Shown here: positions 60,239-64,000 of the stretch, in pieces
How the letters are laid out: each line of letters opens with the position of its first letter
Position numbering within the stretch: the stretch's first letter is position 1
Notes under the pieces: model-generated
What the model was told of the DNA's origin: nothing
What the model saw: the letters and a program-made list of their open reading frames with translations, nothing else
Database searches by the model: none
Translations under genes and position numbers: made by a program
NCBI GenBank assembly: GCA_002347965.1
Contig: DDYN01000041.1
Location: 23,350 to 87,349 of the forward strand
Reading direction: 5' to 3'
Length of the DNA: 64,000 nt
Origin: UBA2233 sp002347965 [NCBI: Nitrospirae bacterium UBA2233]
Lineage (GTDB): Bacteria; UBA2233

Positions 60239-61591
60239 TTATACCTTGATGCCGAGCGGCCTTCCCGTGATGCTCGCAAGTATCACCCTAATGGGGTTGA
60301 TCACCGCGACGTCCTCCAGCCCGGCCTCCAAAAGCCCCTTGCGGATCTGGAGTTGGCAGCCTACATTCGGCGTAATGACGGCCTTCACCCCGGCTTGCTT
60401 GATCTGCCGAATCTTTTCTTGGAGCACCTCGCGGCTCATTTCGGGCTCCAGGAGCGTGTAGCTGCCAGCCGCCCCGCAGCAACGCTTGGCGTCCTCGAAG
60501 GGCAGCAGCCGAAGCCCGGGCACGCGCGCAAGCAGCCCGTAGAGCTCCTTGGAGATCCCTTGCCCGTAGACCAAATGGCAGGGCTCGTCCACGACGGCCG
60601 TAAGTTCGACCTTATTGACAAGCAGCCCCTCCAGGCGCTCATCTTTGCAAAGCAGCTCTATAAAATCCACCACCTTCGCCTTAAAGTCCCTCGCCCTTTG
60701 GGCACCCCGCTCATCACCCTCGAACACCTTCGGGTACTGCTTTAAGAAGTTTCCGCAGCCCGACGGCATGACGACGATCGGCATGCCGGCAAGGTCCCCT
60801 CGACCGAACGCCCGGATGTTTTTGAGCGCTTGCTTTTTTGCCGCCTTTTTGAGCCCCATGTGCGCATGAAGCGCCCCGCAACAGCTTTCCCCCTTAGTAA
60901 GCACAACCCTGTGGCCAAGGACCCTCAAGACCTCGATGAGGCATTCTAAGTCTTTCGAGAGGAAAACCGGCACCGCACAGCTTTGGAACACCACGAGCGG
61001 CCTGGCAGTTTTGTCGGGCACCAGCCGAAGCGGTTGAAAGCTCTTGCCGAAGAACACCCTGCTTGGCATGCCGGAGTACTCGGGCAGAAGCCCAAACAAC
61101 CCGCGGTACAAAAACATCGGTTTTTTGCCTGTTAGCCGGAACAAGGCGGAGACGATGGCTTTCCTTGCGGCATCGAGGCCGTAGCCAATCATCCCAAGGA
61201 AAAAAAACAGCGCCTGATGAGCAAACAAAAACCCGAGCGTCCGTTCGGTCAAGCGCTTCGAGGCGGGCCTTGGACCGTGATCTTGGATATACTCGCGGAA
61301 ACCTTCCAGGATATGCCGGTATGGCACGCCAGCCGGGCATACCGACTCGCAGGCCAGACAACCAAGACAAGTGTCAACCCGCCGGATCAGCGTCTCGCTA
61401 GCCTCCATCCGTCCCGTATGGACCTGCCGCATCAGCCAAAGCCTGCCCCTTGGCGACTCGGCCTCGTTGCGCGCAAGCTTGTAAGTCGGGCATACCTCCA
61501 GGCAAAACCCGCAGTGGATGCACTTGGACGTGTCGAAGGCGGTAAAGCCCTCTTTTTGCCCCTCCAGCGGGACCGTTTTCTGCAGGTTCAC
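60239..61591 (-). CDS. glcF: Glycolate oxidase iron-sulfur subunit (GlcF-like)
   Basis: GlcF passes electrons from the flavin subunits to the quinone pool. The 450-residue protein has two 4Fe-4S motifs near the N-terminus ('CIHCGFCLEVCP', about 24; 'CLGCLACESVCP', about 75) and two CCG domains ('GESCCGALHAHMG', about 236; 'KRCCGAAGSY', about 378). The GTG start overlaps the glcE stop (GTGA). A lactate oxidase (LldE-like) or another FAD-linked oxidase partner is an alternative. Confidence 0.88.
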   Translation of the reverse strand: MNLQKTVPLEGQKEGFTAFDTSKCIHCGFCLEVCPTYKLARNEAESPRGRLWLMRQVHTGRMEASETLIRRVDTCLGCLACESVCPAGVPYRHILEGFREYIQDHGPRPASKRLTERTLGFLFAHQALFFFLGMIGYGLDAARKAIVSALFRLTGKKPMFLYRGLFGLLPEYSGMPSRVFFGKSFQPLRLVPDKTARPLVVFQSCAVPVFLSKDLECLIEVLRVLGHRVVLTKGESCCGALHAHMGLKKAAKKQALKNIRAFGRGDLAGMPIVVMPSGCGNFLKQYPKVFEGDERGAQRARDFKAKVVDFIELLCKDERLEGLLVNKVELTAVVDEPCHLVYGQGISKELYGLLARVPGLRLLPFEDAKRCCGAAGSYTLLEPEMSREVLQEKIRQIKQAGVKAVITPNVGCQLQIRKGLLEAGLEDVAVINPIRVILASITGRPLGIKV

Positions 61592-62796
61592 GAGAATAAC
61601 CCCGTTCCGATCAGCCCTTCCGGGTCGAACACGCGCCTGATCCTCGAAAGGATCGCCCCGGCGCCGCCTTCTTCGGCCGGCCTCCCTACAGCACCCCCAA
61701 AAGGAAGCGGCCGGATTTTGATGCCACGCAAGCCCTCAAGGGCCTCAAGCCCGCCCGTCGCCTCGCCGCCTTTCGTGCTTTCCCACAAAAAGGCCCTTCC
61801 TAGCCTCGGATACAGCAGGTATTCCACCCCCGTTGCGCCCTCGAGCGCCCGGATCACCTCGAGCGTCGCACCCAGGCAAAACCCCGCAAGGCAGCAAGGC
61901 ATCTCTGCGCCCTGGCCGGGAAGCAGCCTGTCCCTACGGAAGCCTTCGAGCAAAAAGGCCCCTTCTTCTTCTAGGCCAAGCTCGGCCTCGACCCCTTCCT
62001 TGACAAACCTGTCTTTAAAGCGGGCGGCCTTCAGCCCGCAACGCCCTTCCTCCCCGGCAATCCCGGCCCACAGCGTGGGCCAGCGCTCGTTAGCCCTCCG
62101 GACGAACACCGCCCGGGTAAGCTCGGAACTTTCTTGCTGGACAAGGCCAAAAAGCCCGCCTAAGCCGTTCATCCCCTTGGGGACCGCTTGCAGGCGCGCT
62201 TCCATCTCCGGCCTCGGGTACACGCGAAGCACGACTCTCGAAACCATCCCGAACTCGCCGAATGCCCCCGCCAGGAATCGTCTCAAGTCGTAGCCGGAGA
62301 CGTTCTTGATCACGTGCGCCCCAAAATGAACCCTCGGGACGGCCGGGGTTTTAAGCTCTACACCTAAAACAAGGTCTTTTATCTGGCCGAAGCTGCCTGA
62401 AAGCCCGCCTAGGGCGTTTGTCTGGTAGGCCCCGCCGATCGTGAGCGCATCCAGGTCGAACGCGTCGAGCGGGAAGAAGCACCCGTGTACCTTTAAAAAC
62501 GCATCGAGGCTCGAAAGGGTCATCCCCGCCCCGGCTTCGATGGTCAAATTGGCCCTGTCAAACGTGAAGACGTCTTTCATCAGGCTCGTCTTGACCAGCA
62601 AAAAACCGCCCTCTGGCCTTTTGAGCCAGGGAAGCCGCCCGCCAAGCCCGGTGAACACGGCCTTCAGCCTCTCTTGTTTGGCGAACGCAAACGCCCTTTC
62701 AACCTCTGTATCGTTCTTCGGGGTGAGCACTAGCCTCGGGAACTCCCCGTGCCACTCTGGGAACGGCTCTCCTTTTTTGAGCCCAGCACCCTTCAC
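61588..62796 (-). CDS. glcE: Glycolate oxidase FAD-binding subunit (GlcE-like)
   Basis: GlcE is the second flavin-binding subunit. The 402-residue protein shows a PCMH-type FAD domain: 'TGLGGRLPWLKRP' (about 47), 'LTIEAGAGMTLSSLDAFL' (about 80), 'GCFFPLDAFDLDALTIGGAYQTNALGG' region (about 100-125), and 'IKNVSGYDLRRFLAGAFGEFG' (about 158). The GTG at 62796 overlaps the glcD stop (GTGA). The frame stays open far upstream inside glcD, but that part has no family resemblance. It lacks the C-terminal catalytic domain of GlcD. Confidence 0.85.
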   Translation of the reverse strand: MKGAGLKKGEPFPEWHGEFPRLVLTPKNDTEVERAFAFAKQERLKAVFTGLGGRLPWLKRPEGGFLLVKTSLMKDVFTFDRANLTIEAGAGMTLSSLDAFLKVHGCFFPLDAFDLDALTIGGAYQTNALGGLSGSFGQIKDLVLGVELKTPAVPRVHFGAHVIKNVSGYDLRRFLAGAFGEFGMVSRVVLRVYPRPEMEARLQAVPKGMNGLGGLFGLVQQESSELTRAVFVRRANERWPTLWAGIAGEEGRCGLKAARFKDRFVKEGVEAELGLEEEGAFLLEGFRRDRLLPGQGAEMPCCLAGFCLGATLEVIRALEGATGVEYLLYPRLGRAFLWESTKGGEATGGLEALEGLRGIKIRPLPFGGAVGRPAEEGGAGAILSRIRRVFDPEGLIGTGLFS

Positions 62797-64000
62797 GGGA
62801 TCACCTTGCCCGGGTTCATCAAAAGCTTGGGGTCGAACGCCCGCCGGATGGCCCGAAAGGCCTCGAGCTCCTCGGGCGCGTACATCCAGGCCATGTAGGG
62901 CGCCTTTTCGTAGCCGATCCCGTGTTCGCCCGCAATCACCCCGCCAAGCTCGACGCAAAGCCTCATGATCCGCTCGGTCGCCTCGGTCAACGCCTTGCGC
63001 TGCGCCGGAAAGGCCGGGTCTATCAGGACGTTGGGGTGCATGTTGCCGTCGCCCGCGTGGTAGACCGTCCCGATCGGCACCCCCACCGCCTCTTTCGCCT
63101 TCTGGATCCCCTCTATCGCGTCCGCAAGCCTCGAGCGCGGAACAACCACGTCCATCATGTAGCGGTAAGGCCCGTAGACCCCGAGCGAGGCGGTCGCGCC
63201 CTTTCTCCCCTGCCAGAGCTTTTCTCGCTCTATCGGGTCTTTCGCCTCTTTGATGAACGTCGCCCCAGCCTCGCGAAGGATAACCAACGCGCGCTCCGTC
63301 TCGGTATCGAGCGCTTCCAAAAAAAACCCGTCGAACTCGATAAGCAACACGGCCTCCACGGCGTCCTGACACGGGTAGCCAAGGTGCGGCATCGCTCGTG
63401 TAAGCGAGCCCAAGACAACCCTGTCGATCCCCTCGATGGCGGCCGGAATGAGCCCAGAGGCGACGACCTTCTCGACCGCGCGCATCGCTTGGACGGTATC
63501 GTTGAACCCGGCAAGCAGCGTGCGCACGCAGGGCGGAGTATCCACGACCCTTAGCTTCAGCCCCGTAATTAGCCCGAACGTCCCTTCCGAGCCCACGACA
63601 AGGCTCATCAAATCGGGGGAAAAGGGGTCTTCTAGAATGTCGTCCAGCTCTATACGCTCTCCGTCTGGCGTAAGGAACGTAAGCCCCAGCACGTGGTTGG
63701 CCGTCACGCCGTATTTGAAGCAGTGCGGGCCGCCCGCGTTTGTCGCGGCGTTTCCGCCCAGCGTGCAGGCGATTTGCGAGGAAGGGTCCGGCGGGAAGAA
63801 CAGCCCCAACCCGGCCAGACGCTCCTGTAGCCTTAAATTGACCACGCCCGGCTGCACCCTGACGTAGCGGCCTAGCAGGCTGACCTCAAGGATTTGATCC
63901 ATCCTGGCCAAAGAAACGACCACGCCGCCCTTGTCGGCCACCGCACCGCCCGCGAGCCCAGTACCCGCCCCCCTAGGCACGATCTTCACGCCGCGCTCGT
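62793..64000 (-). CDS. glcD: Glycolate oxidase FAD subunit GlcD (N-terminus beyond window edge)
   Basis: GlcD oxidises a 2-hydroxy acid with FAD. The reading frame stays open through base 64000 and continues beyond, so about 60 N-terminal residues are missing. Visible blocks are the FAD pyrophosphate site 'PRGAGTGLAGGA', 'LGGNAATNAGGPHCFKYG', 'GSEGTFGLITG', and the C-terminal metal site with 'YHAGDGNMHPN' and 'GEHGIGYEK'. It leads a glcD-glcE-glcF unit joined by GTGA overlaps and followed by cobalamin genes. The exact 2-hydroxy acid is inferred from the three-subunit arrangement. Confidence 0.9.
   Translation of the reverse strand, partial: ERGVKIVPRGAGTGLAGGAVADKGGVVVSLARMDQILEVSLLGRYVRVQPGVVNLRLQERLAGLGLFFPPDPSSQIACTLGGNAATNAGGPHCFKYGVTANHVLGLTFLTPDGERIELDDILEDPFSPDLMSLVVGSEGTFGLITGLKLRVVDTPPCVRTLLAGFNDTVQAMRAVEKVVASGLIPAAIEGIDRVVLGSLTRAMPHLGYPCQDAVEAVLLIEFDGFFLEALDTETERALVILREAGATFIKEAKDPIEREKLWQGRKGATASLGVYGPYRYMMDVVVPRSRLADAIEGIQKAKEAVGVPIGTVYHAGDGNMHPNVLIDPAFPAQRKALTEATERIMRLCVELGGVIAGEHGIGYEKAPYMAWMYAPEELEAFRAIRRAFDPKLLMNPGKVIP

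Noticed and set aside
61217-62293. 358-residue forward open frame opposite glcE/glcF
   Set aside because: Low-complexity Pro/Ser/Arg sequence antisense to two well-supported genes.
62797-63372. Upstream extension of glcE (about 190 residues)
   Set aside because: The extension lies inside glcD in another frame and has no family resemblance; the GTG at 62796 overlaps the glcD stop like its neighbours.

Overview
The window looks like a chromosomal segment of a free-living, Gram-negative, moderately GC-rich bacterium. The Gram-negative reading rests on a TolC-type outer-membrane protein, an AsmA-like protein, lipoproteins and periplasmic multihaem cytochromes. A mitochondrial-type citrate synthase, GatCAB, MtaB/Rnc/Era/Der in a row and a GlcDEF oxidase would suit a deltaproteobacterium-like or related uncultured lineage, but no rRNA is present and this placement is an inference of low confidence. 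Genes are packed tightly, with many 4-base ATGA/GTGA overlaps and several GTG or TTG starts. No insertion sequence, prophage, integron or CRISPR array was found.

Left part (1-18.5 kb): a TerC-family membrane protein (cut by the window edge) diverges from a long forward run: glutamate dehydrogenase, PgpA, GatC-GatA-GatB, an AsmA-like protein, an archaeal-type nicotinate phosphoribosyltransferase with a zinc ribbon, MtnA, GlnE, a branched-chain aminotransferase and ComM. A converging three-gene unit holds CmoA (carboxy-SAM synthase), an ICMT-like membrane methyltransferase and BioD.

18.5-25.4 kb is the most unusual block. A membrane sensor kinase, a receiver-only regulator, a receiver-TPR protein, two half-length TrkA proteins, a 64-residue single-span protein, TrkH and a secreted protein form one nearly gapless unit. 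This looks like a potassium-uptake system carrying its own phosphorelay. A molybdate-binding Mop protein follows from its own promoter. From 25.6 to 34.9 kb come an M48 lipoprotein, a stand-alone MetH-reactivation-like protein, two multihaem c-type cytochromes, a GalT/HIT-like protein, a phosphoesterase, Rho with a long leader, citrate synthase, ThiC and tRNA-Ala(CGC).

35-49.4 kb: MenA-like prenyltransferase, CPBP protease, PGK and GAPDH, an acyl-CoA dehydrogenase, methylmalonyl-CoA epimerase, and a complete YbhFSR-type exporter (two permeases, double ATPase, membrane-fusion protein, TolC). A 650-base intergenic region here is filled with palindromic repeats, followed by a small secreted protein and a YihY/BrkB protein. 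49.4-64 kb: Der, Era, RNase III and MtaB, a B12-binding radical SAM protein with a STAS-like tail, CobD, CbiB, CobQ and CbiF, and a glycolate-oxidase-like GlcDEF set running off the end.

Two threads cross the window. One is cobalamin: biosynthesis genes, a B12-radical SAM protein, a MetH-reactivation-like domain, and methylmalonyl-CoA epimerase, whose pathway partner uses B12. The other is a family of at least eight dispersed copies of a short palindrome (GATAGGCGGGACA...TGTCCCGC), clustered at 47.7 and 56.8 kb and accompanied by a second, GC-rich palindrome.
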